This document shows, one piece after another, positions 16,935 to 25,329 of a stretch of 42,551 bases of DNA (position 1 is the first letter of the stretch; each line of letters begins with the position of its first letter). The notes beneath the pieces were generated by a model. It was given only the letters and a program-made list of their open reading frames with translations, did not search any database and was not told the origin of the DNA. A program made the translations under genes and the position numbers. This stretch comes from Neobacillus rhizosphaerae (lineage in GTDB: Bacteria; Bacillota; Bacilli; Bacillales; Cytobacillaceae): positions 1-42,551 of the forward strand of contig NZ_CALBWS010000041.1 in the NCBI RefSeq assembly GCF_937468385.1. The letters are read 5' to 3'.

Positions 16935-17354
16935 ATGAAAATTTCTACTAAAGGACGATATGGTCTAACGATTATGATTGAGCTTGCCAAAAAACATGGT
17001 GAGGGTCCTACTTCATTAAAAGCGATTGCCCAGGCAAATGACCTATCTGAACATTATTTAGAGCAATTGATTGCCCCATTACGGAATGCTGGATTAGTTA
17101 AAAGCATTCGAGGAGCATACGGAGGGTATATTCTGACTAATGAACCATCCAAAATTACCGCAGGCGATGTAATTCGTGTCCTTGAAGGCCCGATTACTCC
17201 TGTTGAAGGAATAGAAGATGAAGAGCCAGCAAAGCGCGAGCTGTGGATTCGCATTCGCGATGCCATCAAGGATGTTCTCGACAATACGACACTAGAAGAT
17301 TTAGCTAGTCATAGTGAAGACAATGAGCATGAGGGTTATATGTTTTATATTTAA
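16935..17354 (+). CDS. cymR: Cysteine metabolism repressor CymR (Rrf2 family)
   Basis: Winged-helix Rrf2 regulator that, in complex with CysK, represses cysteine uptake and synthesis genes when cysteine is plentiful. The 139-aa protein begins KISTKGRYGLTIMIELA, with the recognition region LKAIAQANDLSEHYLEQLI and the wing LVKSIRGAYGGY. There is no cysteine in the whole sequence, so it cannot bind an Fe-S cluster as IscR does; this fits CymR. A GTG nine bases upstream is in frame, but ATG 16935 follows AGAGGTG at the right distance and matches B. subtilis YrzC/CymR. It heads a cluster with iscS and mnmA; its likely target yrrT operon is in this same window at 38363 onward. Confidence 0.93.
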   Translation: MKISTKGRYGLTIMIELAKKHGEGPTSLKAIAQANDLSEHYLEQLIAPLRNAGLVKSIRGAYGGYILTNEPSKITAGDVIRVLEGPITPVEGIEDEEPAKRELWIRIRDAIKDVLDNTTLEDLASHSEDNEHEGYMFYI

Positions 17355-17399
17355 TGTAAAAGGTAATAAAAGCGAATTATTTTGATTGAAGGTGTAATG

Positions 17400-18542
17400 A
17401 TGGAACGAATCTATCTTGACCATGCAGCGACGACTCCGATGCATCCAAGGGTAATTGAAAAAATGATGGAAGTCATGAGTTTATCTTTTGGAAACCCTTC
17501 GAGTATCCATTCATATGGGAGGGAAGCTCGTCATCGTATTGATTTAGCCCGTGCAGAATTAGCTAGGAGTATTGGCGCAAAGGAAAACGAGATTATTTTT
17601 ACAAGCGGGGGAACAGAAGCGGATAATCTGGCTTTATTTGGGGCTGCCGAAAGCTATCAGCATCAAGGCAAACACATTATTACCACTCAAATTGAACATC
17701 ATGCAGTGCTTCATGCTTGCAAAAAATTAGAAAAATTAGGTTTTGAGGTCACCTATTTGCCTGTTGATGAAACGGGGCTAATTTCTCTTTCAGAGTTAAA
17801 TGAGGCTTTACGAGAGGATACTATTTTAGTTTCTATCATGTATGGAAATAACGAGGTTGGCACCATTCAACAAATTACGGAAATTGGGCAGCTGTTAAAA
17901 AATCATCAAGCCGTTTTCCATACCGATGCTGTTCAGGCCTATGGAGCTGAAAAAATAGACGTCAATGAGAGCTTCATCGATTTATTATCGGTAACCGCTC
18001 ATAAAATTAATGGCCCGAAAGGAACTGGCTTTCTCTATGCCCGGTCAACTGTGAAGCTTGCACCACGTTCCTTCGGTGGTGATCAAGAAAGAAAAAGGCG
18101 GGCAGGGACTGAGAATGTTGCATCGATTGCGGGATTCCATCAAGCAGTAATAATTGCCAATGAAGAGCGTTCTGCAAAAAGAGAAAAATTCTTTGAATAT
18201 AAAGAAATTTTTCAAGAAAAGCTACGTGAACGAGAAGTTGATTTCAAGGTAAACGGAACGCTTGAATATTCACTGCCACATGTATTAAACTTAAGCTTTC
18301 CGGGGACAAGTGTGGAGGCGATGCTCGTAAATCTTGATTTGGCAGGAATTGCTGTTTCGAGCGGATCGGCCTGTACTGCAGGTTCAATTGAGCCTTCCCA
18401 CGTCCTTGTGGCTATGTTTGGTAAACAATCAGAGCGATTGATAAATTCGATACGTTTTAGTTTCGGTTTTAACACGACAAAAGAAGAAATCATAAAGGCA
18501 GCCGAAGAAACGGCAAGGATTGTTTCGCGTCTGAAAAAATAA
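17400..18542 (+). CDS. iscS: Cysteine desulfurase (IscS/NifS-like, YrvO)
   Basis: PLP enzyme that takes sulfur from L-cysteine as an enzyme persulfide. In B. subtilis YrvO hands sulfur to MnmA for tRNA s2U34. The protein (380 aa from ATG 17400) has the PLP lysine K202 in TAHKINGPKG and the catalytic cysteine C325 in SSGSACTAGS, on the longer loop of group I desulfurases. HHAVLH and TDAVQAYG are the usual cofactor contacts. ATG 17397 immediately upstream is equally possible; both follow GAAGGTG. It lies between cymR and mnmA, supporting the YrvO role rather than a general SUF role. Confidence 0.94.
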   Translation: MERIYLDHAATTPMHPRVIEKMMEVMSLSFGNPSSIHSYGREARHRIDLARAELARSIGAKENEIIFTSGGTEADNLALFGAAESYQHQGKHIITTQIEHHAVLHACKKLEKLGFEVTYLPVDETGLISLSELNEALREDTILVSIMYGNNEVGTIQQITEIGQLLKNHQAVFHTDAVQAYGAEKIDVNESFIDLLSVTAHKINGPKGTGFLYARSTVKLAPRSFGGDQERKRRAGTENVASIAGFHQAVIIANEERSAKREKFFEYKEIFQEKLREREVDFKVNGTLEYSLPHVLNLSFPGTSVEAMLVNLDLAGIAVSSGSACTAGSIEPSHVLVAMFGKQSERLINSIRFSFGFNTTKEEIIKAAEETARIVSRLKK

Positions 18543-18581
18543 ATGCTTGAAGAAGTTTTAGCAAGAGAGAGGTGAATATCA

Positions 18582-19700
18582 ATGGAAAGAAAAGATCCAC
18601 AAAACACACGTGTTGTTGTTGGGATGTCAGGCGGTGTAGATTCATCTGTAGCTGCGCTTTTATTAAAACAGCAAGGCTATGATGTCATCGGAATTTTTAT
18701 GAAAAATTGGGATGATACCGATGATAATGGTTTTTGTACGGCGACGGAAGACTATGAGGATGTCATTCGTGTCTGCAATCAAATTGGTATTCCCTATTAT
18801 GCGGTTAATTTTGAAAAACAATATTGGGACAAGGTGTTTACCTATTTCCTTGAGGAATATAAAGCGGGCAGGACTCCTAATCCTGATGTCATGTGCAATA
18901 AAGAAATTAAATTCAAGGCGTTTTTGGAGCATGCCGTGAATCTGGGAGCAGATTATTTAGCGACTGGTCACTATGCACAAGTTGAGTACCGTGACGGAGA
19001 ATACAAAATGCTTCGCGGTTTAGATGAAAATAAGGACCAAACGTATTTCTTAAATCAATTGACACAGGAACAGTTAAGTAAGGTCATGTTCCCAATTGGA
19101 GATCTTGAAAAATCAAGAGTTCGGGAAATTGCCCGGGAAGCGGAGCTTGCCACCGCGACGAAAAAGGACAGTACTGGAATTTGCTTTATTGGGGAACGGA
19201 ATTTTAAAGAGTTCTTAGGTCAATACCTACCTGCGCAACCAGGAAACATGGAGACATTTGATGGCGAGGTAAAAGGCAAGCATGAAGGCTTAATGTATCA
19301 TACGATTGGCCAACGCCACGGTCTTGGAATCGGTGGTTCTGGTGAACCTTGGTTTGCCATCGGTAAGGATTTAAAAAGGAACGTCCTTTATGTCGGACAA
19401 GGCTTTCACCATGAAAAACTATATTCTGACTCGATTACCGCTGTTGGGGTGAGCTGGGTTTCCAATCAGGAAAAGCCAAAGGAATTTGAATGTACGGCTA
19501 AATTCCGCTACCGTCAAGAAGATCATAAAGTAACCGTTCGTCTTTTAGATGGAGATAAAGTTGAGGTTGTTTTCCACGATCCGATGCGTGCCATCACTCC
19601 TGGACAAGCTGCTGTTTTTTATAATGGCGACGAATGTCTAGGTGGTGGAACTATCGACGAAGTTTATAAAAATGGTGAGCGTCTAACGTATGTAGGTTAA
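18582..19700 (+). CDS. mnmA: tRNA-specific 2-thiouridylase MnmA (TrmU)
   Basis: Thiolates U34 of Lys, Glu and Gln tRNAs using ATP and persulfide sulfur from the adjacent desulfurase. The PP-loop is GMSGGVDSS (14-22). The two catalytic cysteines are C105 in NPDVMCNKEIKF and C201 in STGICFIGERNF. The 372-aa length is standard, with a C-terminal beta-barrel domain after about residue 215. Start ATG 18582 follows AGAGAGGTGAATATCA, 39 bases after iscS. A strong terminator follows, closing the cymR-iscS-mnmA unit. Confidence 0.97.
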   Translation: MERKDPQNTRVVVGMSGGVDSSVAALLLKQQGYDVIGIFMKNWDDTDDNGFCTATEDYEDVIRVCNQIGIPYYAVNFEKQYWDKVFTYFLEEYKAGRTPNPDVMCNKEIKFKAFLEHAVNLGADYLATGHYAQVEYRDGEYKMLRGLDENKDQTYFLNQLTQEQLSKVMFPIGDLEKSRVREIAREAELATATKKDSTGICFIGERNFKEFLGQYLPAQPGNMETFDGEVKGKHEGLMYHTIGQRHGLGIGGSGEPWFAIGKDLKRNVLYVGQGFHHEKLYSDSITAVGVSWVSNQEKPKEFECTAKFRYRQEDHKVTVRLLDGDKVEVVFHDPMRAITPGQAAVFYNGDECLGGGTIDEVYKNGERLTYVG

Positions 19701-19708
19701 TATTTGAC

Positions 19709-19740
19709 CCTGATTCCAGTTCTGGAGTCAGGTTTTTTTT
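19709..19740 (+). terminator. Intrinsic terminator of mnmA
   Basis: CCTGATTCCAG and CTGGAGTCAGG form an 11-bp stem (one G-T pair) with a two-base loop, followed by eight Ts. Confidence 0.9.
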
Positions 19741-19754
19741 GAAGAAATTGCTGT

Positions 19755-19886
19755 TTAGCGAAAAAAAGCAAGAAATTGGATGAATTTCCCAGCTAGTGAA
19801 GTAAGTAATTGCTGTTTGGTGGAATAAATCGGGAAGTTGGCGGAATTCTTACTCAGTTTGGCGGAATCCATCTAAAGTTTGCGGAA
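19755..19886. repeat. 21-nt-period array of TTGGCGGAA-like units
   Basis: Units TTGGTGGAA (19816), TTGGCGGAA (19837), TTGGCGGAA (19858) and TTTGCGGAA (19878) are spaced 21, 21 and 20 bases. Weaker units precede them: TTAGCGAAA (19755), TTGGATGAA (19776) and GCTAGTGAA (19792, slightly out of register). The bases between units vary. The array starts 15 bases after the mnmA terminator and fills most of the gap to yrrB. It has the same period as the array at 6276-6330, with a different core. Function unknown. Confidence 0.65.
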
Positions 19887-19959
19887 TTCCCCTAAGAACG
19901 GCAACCCCAAACTGTGCTGAAACCTAATCAAGCTCTTAAAGTAATTTTAAAATAAAATA

Positions 19960-19968
19960 TGGTATACT
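19960..19968 (+). promoter_or_regulatory. Extended -10 promoter of yrrB
   Basis: TGGTATACT, an extended -10 box (TGnTATACT), lies 25 bases before the yrrB start codon. No clear -35 box. Confidence 0.5.
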
Positions 19969-19993
19969 TTTTCTTAGGATTGGAGTGGAAACA

Positions 19994-20647
19994 ATGGATA
20001 AAAACCAATTAGGTGTTAAATACATGCAAGATGGTAAATGGGAAGAGGCAGCAAAGCTTTTTAATGAAGTAATTGAAGAAATTCCCCAAGATCCTATTGC
20101 CTATATTAACTTTGGAAATGTACTTTCTGCTGTCGGAGACGACGAAAAAGCATTGAAATTTTATGAAAAAGCTATTCAATTGGATGAAAAGGCAGCTGCT
20201 GCTTACTATAGTGCAGGAAATATCTATTTCAGTAATGATCAATTTGATCAAGCAAAAGCAATGTTTGAAACAGCTATGAAAAATGGGCTCAACACAAGCG
20301 ACAATTATTTTATGTTGGGCCTCACACTAGTACAGCTTAATCAAGGGCGATTTGCCCTTCCCTATTTACAACGAAGCGTTGAACTGAACGAAAATGATCC
20401 GGAAGCACGCTTTCAATTTGGATTATGTCTGGCACAGCTCGAACTTATCGATCAAGCAATCCTTCAATTAGAAAAATGTATCGAGCTAGACCGAACCCAT
20501 TCGGATGCTTATTATAATCTCGGTGTTTCCTATTCATTTAAAGAAAATTCTCAAAAGGCAGTTGAAATGTTTAATAAAGCCCTCGACATTCAACCGGACC
20601 ATCTGCTTGCAGGTCACGCGAAAAAACTCATTGAGAATAATCATTAA
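19994..20647 (+). CDS. yrrB: Tetratricopeptide repeat protein (YrrB-like)
   Basis: A 217-aa soluble protein made almost wholly of about six TPR units; clear ones include AIAYINFGNVLSAVGDDEKALKFYEKA-type blocks spaced about 34 residues apart from residue 10 to 210. TPRs form superhelical protein-binding surfaces. No enzyme motif or signal peptide is seen. A GTG nine bases upstream (19985) is in frame; ATG 19994 lies eight bases after GGAG and is preferred. It precedes recD2 by 33 bases as in B. subtilis, so it is probably co-transcribed. The partner protein is unknown. Confidence 0.88.
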   Translation: MDKNQLGVKYMQDGKWEEAAKLFNEVIEEIPQDPIAYINFGNVLSAVGDDEKALKFYEKAIQLDEKAAAAYYSAGNIYFSNDQFDQAKAMFETAMKNGLNTSDNYFMLGLTLVQLNQGRFALPYLQRSVELNENDPEARFQFGLCLAQLELIDQAILQLEKCIELDRTHSDAYYNLGVSYSFKENSQKAVEMFNKALDIQPDHLLAGHAKKLIENNH

Positions 20648-20680
20648 TAACATTTTTTAGCCGAAAGGAGGGAGGACAAA

Positions 20681-23095
20681 ATGGAAAAACAGGACTCACT
20701 TGATTTATTTGCCGAGCAGGGAAAGTTCGTCAAAGGACGGCCGATTGTGACGATTTTTCATAATGAACAGAATCTATACACGGTATTGAGGATTCGCGTT
20801 GATGAAACAAATGATCAATACGATGACAAGGAAGCAGTTATTACCGGTTATTTTCCAAAAATTCATGAACAGGAAACCTATGTCTTTTTCGGGGAGTTTA
20901 AGGATCATCCAAAGTTTGGCGTTCAATTTCACACGAATCATTTCCGAAAGGACATGCCACAAACAAAACAAGGCGTTGTTGCCTATTTATCAGGTGAAAT
21001 GTTTAAGGGGATTGGAAAGAAAACCGCAGAGAACATCGTGGAAACTTTAGGTGAGAACGCCATCTCCAAAATTCTGAATCAACCGTCGTTGCTGGATTCC
21101 ATTCCCAAGCTTCCTCCTGAAAAGGCAAAAATGCTTTACGATACACTGATGGAGCATCAAGGGCTCGAGCAGGTAATGGTGGCCCTAAATCAATATGGCT
21201 TTGGACCGCAAATTTCGATGCGGATTTATCAAGCCTATAAAGAGGAAACACTCAATACTATTCAAAAAAACCCTTATAAGCTTGTTGAGGATATCCAAGG
21301 AATCGGTTTTGGTCGGGCCGATGAGCTGGGCTACCAGTTAGGGATCTCTGGAAGCCATCCTGACCGGGTAAAAGCAGCCCTACTTTACACACTGGAAAAC
21401 GAAAGTATGCAGACGGGTCATGTTTACATAAACGCTGAGGACTTACTTGAGCAGGTAAAGGTACTTCTCGAAGAAAACAAACGCGATCAAATTGACTACG
21501 ATGACATATCCAATGAAGTCATTAAACTTGAAGAAGAGGGAAAAATAATTGGTGAAGAAAAACGCGTTTATTTGCCTTCCTTATTTTTCGCGGAAAAAGG
21601 CCTAGTTACGAGCATTAATCGAATAGTCAAACAAACGGAATACAAGGACCAATTTCCAGAGTCTGAATTTTTATTGGCATTAGGAAGTTTAGAGGACCGG
21701 CTAGGTGTACATTATGCTCCAACACAAAAAGAAGCGATTCAAACAGCGCTAATGTCACCAATGCTTATTTTAACCGGTGGCCCTGGAACTGGGAAAACAA
21801 CGGTCATTAAAGGGATTGTTGAATTATATGCGGAATTGCACGGTTGTTCATTAGAACTGAAGGATTATCATAAAAAGGATGAGCCTTTTCCATTTTTGCT
21901 GGCGGCACCAACAGGGAGAGCAGCCAAAAGGATGAGCGAATCGACAGGCCTTCCGGCGGTGACCATTCACCGGCTCCTCGGATTTAACGGAACGGAAGGA
22001 TTTGACCGAGACGATGCAAGTCCATTAGAGGGAAAAATTTTAATTGTGGATGAGACATCGATGCTCGATATCTGGCTTGCCAATCAATTGTTTAAAGCAC
22101 TTCCGGAAAATATTCAAGTCATCTTTGTTGGGGATGAGGATCAGCTTCCGTCCGTTGGCCCTGGGCAGGTTTTAAAGGATTTGCTTCAATCTGAACGGAT
22201 TCCGACCGTTCGATTAACAGATATATATCGCCAGGCAGAAGGTTCTTCCATCATTGAACTGGCCCATGATATAAAAAAGGGGTATCTGCCTCCAGATGTT
22301 ACCACGAAGCAAGCTGACCGTTCATTTATCAAATGTTCAACCACACAGGTTGCTCAAGTGGTCGAAAAAGTGGCCTTAAATGCAAAAAATAAAGGCTATT
22401 CGGCAAAGGATATTCAAGTGCTGGCGCCGATGTACAGAGGTCCTGCCGGGATTGACCGCCTCAATGTGTTGCTGCAGGAAATCTTTAATCCGAACCCTGA
22501 CGGCAAGCGCAAGGAAATTGCTTTTGGTGATGTGAAATACCGCATCGGTGATAAGGTCCTTCAACTCGTCAACCAACCGGAAAGCAATGTCTTTAACGGG
22601 GATATTGGAGAAATTATCTCAATCATTTATGCAAAAGAAAATACTGAAAAGCAAGACATGATTTATATTTCCTTTGAAGGAAATGAAGTGGAGTATACAA
22701 AGCAGGACTTAAATCAAATCACCCATGCATATTGCTGTTCTGTTCATAAATCTCAGGGCAGCGAATTTCCGATTGTTATTCTTCCAATTACAAGAAGTTA
22801 CTACCGGATGTTACAGCGAAATTTAATTTATACGGCCATTACGAGAAGTAAACAATCGTTAATCATATGTGGGGAAGAAGAGGCGCTCAGAATGGGTGTC
22901 CAACGAGCGGACGAGCTCTCGAGACAGACGACTCTTTGTCAAAAACTTCAGGAAAGTATTTTGATTAATGTCATTAGTTCTGCAGCTCCTGAAATTTCGG
23001 CAAATGGATTGTCCTATGAGGATGAATTCATGCAAGTCCATCCACTGGTAGGAATGGAAAACGTTTCACCTTATGATTTTATGGTAAATGACTGA
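20681..23095 (+). CDS. recD2: RecD2 helicase (YrrC), SF1B 5'-3' DNA helicase
   Basis: RecBC-independent RecD-like helicase that supports fork progression and mismatch repair. The 804 residues include a long N-terminal part with OB-like strands and helix-hairpin-helix motifs (GIGKKTAENIV near 111; GIGFGRADELG near 207), Walker A GGPGTGKTT (366-374), motif Ia AAPTGRAAKRM, Walker B IVDETSMLD (455-463), motif III GDEDQLPSVGPG (484-495) and motif VI YTAITRSK near 735. It starts at ATG 20681 after AAAGGAGGGAGGACAAA. It follows yrrB; yrrD begins 32 bases after it by the start I prefer. Confidence 0.96.
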   Translation: MEKQDSLDLFAEQGKFVKGRPIVTIFHNEQNLYTVLRIRVDETNDQYDDKEAVITGYFPKIHEQETYVFFGEFKDHPKFGVQFHTNHFRKDMPQTKQGVVAYLSGEMFKGIGKKTAENIVETLGENAISKILNQPSLLDSIPKLPPEKAKMLYDTLMEHQGLEQVMVALNQYGFGPQISMRIYQAYKEETLNTIQKNPYKLVEDIQGIGFGRADELGYQLGISGSHPDRVKAALLYTLENESMQTGHVYINAEDLLEQVKVLLEENKRDQIDYDDISNEVIKLEEEGKIIGEEKRVYLPSLFFAEKGLVTSINRIVKQTEYKDQFPESEFLLALGSLEDRLGVHYAPTQKEAIQTALMSPMLILTGGPGTGKTTVIKGIVELYAELHGCSLELKDYHKKDEPFPFLLAAPTGRAAKRMSESTGLPAVTIHRLLGFNGTEGFDRDDASPLEGKILIVDETSMLDIWLANQLFKALPENIQVIFVGDEDQLPSVGPGQVLKDLLQSERIPTVRLTDIYRQAEGSSIIELAHDIKKGYLPPDVTTKQADRSFIKCSTTQVAQVVEKVALNAKNKGYSAKDIQVLAPMYRGPAGIDRLNVLLQEIFNPNPDGKRKEIAFGDVKYRIGDKVLQLVNQPESNVFNGDIGEIISIIYAKENTEKQDMIYISFEGNEVEYTKQDLNQITHAYCCSVHKSQGSEFPIVILPITRSYYRMLQRNLIYTAITRSKQSLIICGEEEALRMGVQRADELSRQTTLCQKLQESILINVISSAAPEISANGLSYEDEFMQVHPLVGMENVSPYDFMVND

Positions 23096-23127
23096 AACTA
23101 TAAATGTTCGAGGAGGTGGGACACTCT

Positions 23128-23640
23128 TTGCGAACATTTTCTTTATTGAAAGGACAACCTATTTTTGAAACGAGAAATGGGACTAAAATCGGTGAGATAA
23201 GTGACCTATGTATTTCAAGCAATGGTCAGGTAAAAGGTCTCTTGGTTAAAAAAGGCGTTTTCTTCAAACAATCATTCTTTCTGGATATACAAAAAGTGAC
23301 TTCTTTTGGCTGGGATGGGGTTATGATTGAGAATCCCTTATGCTTGGAAAAGCTGAAAGAGCATTCGGAATATACGCTTAAGCATCAACATTCCATAGAC
23401 GGGATGTTGATGCTCTCGAAGAATGGGAAAGCTCTTGGTTTACTAAAAGATGTATATTTTCATGAAGAAGTGGGCACAATCGTAGGGTACGAAATCACGG
23501 ATGGCTTCTTTTCGGATATCACGGAAGGTAAACAAGTCATTCAATCCGAGAAGCCCTTAGCGATCGGAAAGGATGCCATTATCGTAGATGTAAATGAAAA
23601 CTCGCCGACTGGCCGAGAGCCCTTAAAGGGTAGGTCTTAA
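23128..23640 (+). CDS. yrrD: PRC-barrel domain protein (YrrD-like)
   Basis: A soluble protein of about 170 aa with two PRC-barrel-like halves: FETRNGTKIGEISDLCIS (about residue 12-30) and LSKNGKALGLLKDVYF (about residue 95-112), each a beta strand, Gly turn and strand repeated. PRC barrels bind proteins or RNA (RimM, photosynthetic reaction centre H). An ATG at 23104 would add eight residues but overlaps GAGGAGGTGG, which is better read as the ribosome binding site for TTG 23128 (MRTFSLLKGQP, like B. subtilis YrrD). Function unknown. Downstream is dispersed element copy B. Confidence 0.8.
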   Translation: MRTFSLLKGQPIFETRNGTKIGEISDLCISSNGQVKGLLVKKGVFFKQSFFLDIQKVTSFGWDGVMIENPLCLEKLKEHSEYTLKHQHSIDGMLMLSKNGKALGLLKDVYFHEEVGTIVGYEITDGFFSDITEGKQVIQSEKPLAIGKDAIIVDVNENSPTGREPLKGRS

Positions 23641-23643
23641 GGT

Positions 23644-23697
23644 GCGGTTGAATTTATGCGTATCAGAATTTATCAAGATAAATTCTGTATTGCTAAA
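23644..23697 (+). repeat. Hairpin-bearing dispersed element, copy B
   Basis: GCGGTTGAATTTATGCGTA is followed by TCAGAATTTATC and GATAAATTCTG with a two-base loop (11-bp perfect hairpin CAGAATTTATC / GATAAATTCTG) and then TATTGCTAAA. It shares block order and a 15-base identical core (GTTGAATTTATGCGT) with 8648-8662 in the hisS leader. It starts a few bases after the yrrD stop. There is no T tract after the hairpin, so it is not a standard terminator. Confidence 0.6.
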
Positions 23698-23718
23698 TGA
23701 TACGTGAGGTGTCCTTTC

Positions 23719-23910
23719 ATGTTTAAGTGTCCCAATTGTCAAAGCAAGGATATCGGCAAAATTGGTATCAACCAATATTATTGCTGGAACTGTTTTATTG
23801 AGCTCTCAGTTTGTGAAGGAATAATCAACACCCATCAAGTCGAAGAAGACGGGTCACTTAGTTCATTAGATGATTTGTTTGAAGAAGAAGAGCGTCGTTA
23901 CACCCTATAG
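23719..23910 (+). CDS. Small zinc-ribbon protein
   Basis: A 63-aa protein with an N-terminal zinc ribbon: MFKCPNCQSKDIGKIG, then QYYCWNCFIEL, giving two CxxC knuckles 16 residues apart. The C-terminus is acidic (DDLFEEEERRY). The start at ATG 23719 follows GTGAGGTGTCC; a GTG at 23704 lies within that ribosome binding site and is unlikely. B. subtilis has small genes (yrzQ, yrzR) at this place, and this may be the yrzR counterpart, but I do not recall its sequence well enough to assign the name. Function unknown; zinc binding is inferred from the four cysteines. Confidence 0.8.
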   Translation: MFKCPNCQSKDIGKIGINQYYCWNCFIELSVCEGIINTHQVEEDGSLSSLDDLFEEEERRYTL

Positions 23911-23918
23911 ATTAAAAG

Positions 23919-23940
23919 AGCGGCCGCACGTGCTAGCGCT
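23919..23940. promoter_or_regulatory. Interrupted palindrome upstream of yrzQ
   Basis: AGCG - GCC - GCACGTGC - TAG - CGCT is a dyad of 22 bases: the outer four and the central eight bases are perfectly symmetric and the three-base spacers are not. It is GC-rich in an AT-rich neighbourhood and is followed at once by TTGACA (23940-23945). No fitting -10 box is seen, and the position 28 bases before the yrzQ start suits an operator. Regulator unknown. Confidence 0.35.
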
Positions 23941-23967
23941 TGACAATTTAAATAAGAGGTGAGACGT

Positions 23968-24102
23968 ATGAATAAATTGATGACGTCGATGATTGTTTTG
24001 GGTGCAGGGATGGCAGCATATAATATTGCCCAGCGAAATAATATGATGTCTGCCCGCAATATGAGAAGAATACAACGAAAAGTAAAACGAGCGATAATGT
24101 AA
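23968..24102 (+). CDS. yrzQ: 44-aa DUF3918-type protein (YrzQ-like)
   Basis: Start ATG 23968 follows AATAAGAGGTGAGACGT, a strong ribosome binding site, and the frame ends at TAA 24100-24102, just before a terminator. The sequence starts MNKLMTSMIVLGAGMAAYNIAQ, a short weakly hydrophobic helix, then a very basic tail (MRRIQRKVKRAIM). This is the pattern of the DUF3918/YrzQ family of tiny Bacillus proteins. It may associate with the membrane through its N-terminal helix. Function unknown. Confidence 0.75.
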   Translation: MNKLMTSMIVLGAGMAAYNIAQRNNMMSARNMRRIQRKVKRAIM

Positions 24103-24112
24103 ATAATGCCTG

Positions 24113-24143
24113 AATCCCCCTCATGATCCGAGGGGGATTTTGA
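24113..24143 (+). terminator. Intrinsic terminator of yrzQ
   Basis: AATCCCCCTC and GAGGGGGATT form a perfect 10-bp stem with a seven-base loop, followed by TTTTGAATT. Confidence 0.85.
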
Positions 24144-24210
24144 ATTGAAATCGGTCAAAATGTATAAATCCACCAACTGTCTCCAAAACTAATCAAAAGG
24201 AGGCGTGGAC

Positions 24211-25290
24211 GTGGATATTCGAATGAAATGGTATTACCGAATCGGTTTTTTGCTCCTTTTATTGATCGCAATTTATGTTTTTCTGAAAATCAATTTCGTG
24301 TGGATGCCAATCCTCCGAGTAGCTGTGATCATTATCCTCCCGTTTATCATTGGTGGATTTATTACTTATTTGCTTCATCCGATTGTTGAAAAATTACATG
24401 AAAAAGGGCTTCATCGTGGACTTGCCATCATTCTCATTTATGTTATTTTTTTTGGCGGAATTGGTTTCGCTCTTTACAAAGGAATACCGGCAATGATTGA
24501 CCAATTAAAAGATCTGTCTGAAAGTGCGCCTTTTTTTGCCGAGCAATACCGGGAATGGATTGATAAGCTGCAGTCCCAGACAAGAGCATGGCCTGATGGT
24601 CTTCAAGGAAGATTAGATGAAGGAATAGACACTTTTGAAAAAAAGCTGGACTCTCTATTAACGATCCTCGTGAACATTCTAATGAAATTTTTTAATTCGG
24701 CGTTAATCATGATGATTATCCCATTTATTGCTTTCTATATGTTAAAGGACTTTCAACTGATTAAACGGGCTGCCTGGTACATAACCCCAAAAAAATGGCG
24801 TAAAAAGGGGACACTCTTTCTTAAGGATGTAGATGAATCCCTTGGGAGTTATATAAGGGGGCAGCTATTAATATGTATCATTATCGGCAGTATTTCAGCC
24901 ATGCTATTTTGGGTTTTTCACTTAAGATATCCTTTACTATTAGGTTTGATTGTTGGGGCAACAAATGTAATCCCCTATTTTGGACCGATCATCGGGGCGG
25001 TGCCAGCCGTAATCATCGCTGCAACATCATCTGTTAAACTGGTCATCATTACCTTAGTGATTGTTTTTGGCCTGCAATTTCTAGAAGGGAATATATTATC
25101 CCCGTATATCGTAGGAAAAAGTCTTCATATGCACCCATTAATCATTATGATTGCGTTAACAGCTGGTGGAGAGATTGGCGGGATTTTAGGGTTGATAGTG
25201 GCTGTCCCAGTCCTTGTTATACTTAAAGTAGCGATCCTCCATGCAAAAAATCATTTCATGAACGGGAAATCTAATGAATCATCACCATAA
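24211..25290 (+). CDS. yrrI: AI-2E family transporter (YrrI-like membrane protein)
   Basis: An integral membrane protein of about 359 aa with the AI-2E/PerM layout: two N-terminal helices (around 12-28 and 35-60), one near 70-88, a soluble loop of about 60 residues, then a C-terminal cluster with the family hallmark GATNVIPYFGPIIGAVPA (about 250-267) and several more helices. Relatives export peptides, autoinducers or ions; the substrate here is unknown. Of two GTGs, 24211 is seven bases after AGGAGG and is preferred over 24205, which is one base from it. It lies directly upstream of the alaS promoter, as in B. subtilis. Confidence 0.88.
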   Translation: MDIRMKWYYRIGFLLLLLIAIYVFLKINFVWMPILRVAVIIILPFIIGGFITYLLHPIVEKLHEKGLHRGLAIILIYVIFFGGIGFALYKGIPAMIDQLKDLSESAPFFAEQYREWIDKLQSQTRAWPDGLQGRLDEGIDTFEKKLDSLLTILVNILMKFFNSALIMMIIPFIAFYMLKDFQLIKRAAWYITPKKWRKKGTLFLKDVDESLGSYIRGQLLICIIIGSISAMLFWVFHLRYPLLLGLIVGATNVIPYFGPIIGAVPAVIIAATSSVKLVIITLVIVFGLQFLEGNILSPYIVGKSLHMHPLIIMIALTAGGEIGGILGLIVAVPVLVILKVAILHAKNHFMNGKSNESSP

Positions 25291-25294
25291 GAAA

Positions 25295-25323
25295 TTGACA
25301 AACGTTTTTTTGGTAGCTATAAT
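25295..25323 (+). promoter_or_regulatory. Consensus sigma-A promoter of the alaS leader
   Basis: TTGACA (25295-25300), exactly 17 bases, TATAAT (25318-25323): a full match to the consensus in both boxes. It begins four bases after the yrrI stop. Confidence 0.92.
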
Positions 25324-25329
25324 TCCTCA

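Noticed and set aside
18663..18939. Overlapping open frames on both strands within mnmA
   Set aside because: mnmA is complete with both catalytic cysteines; the others are shadows.
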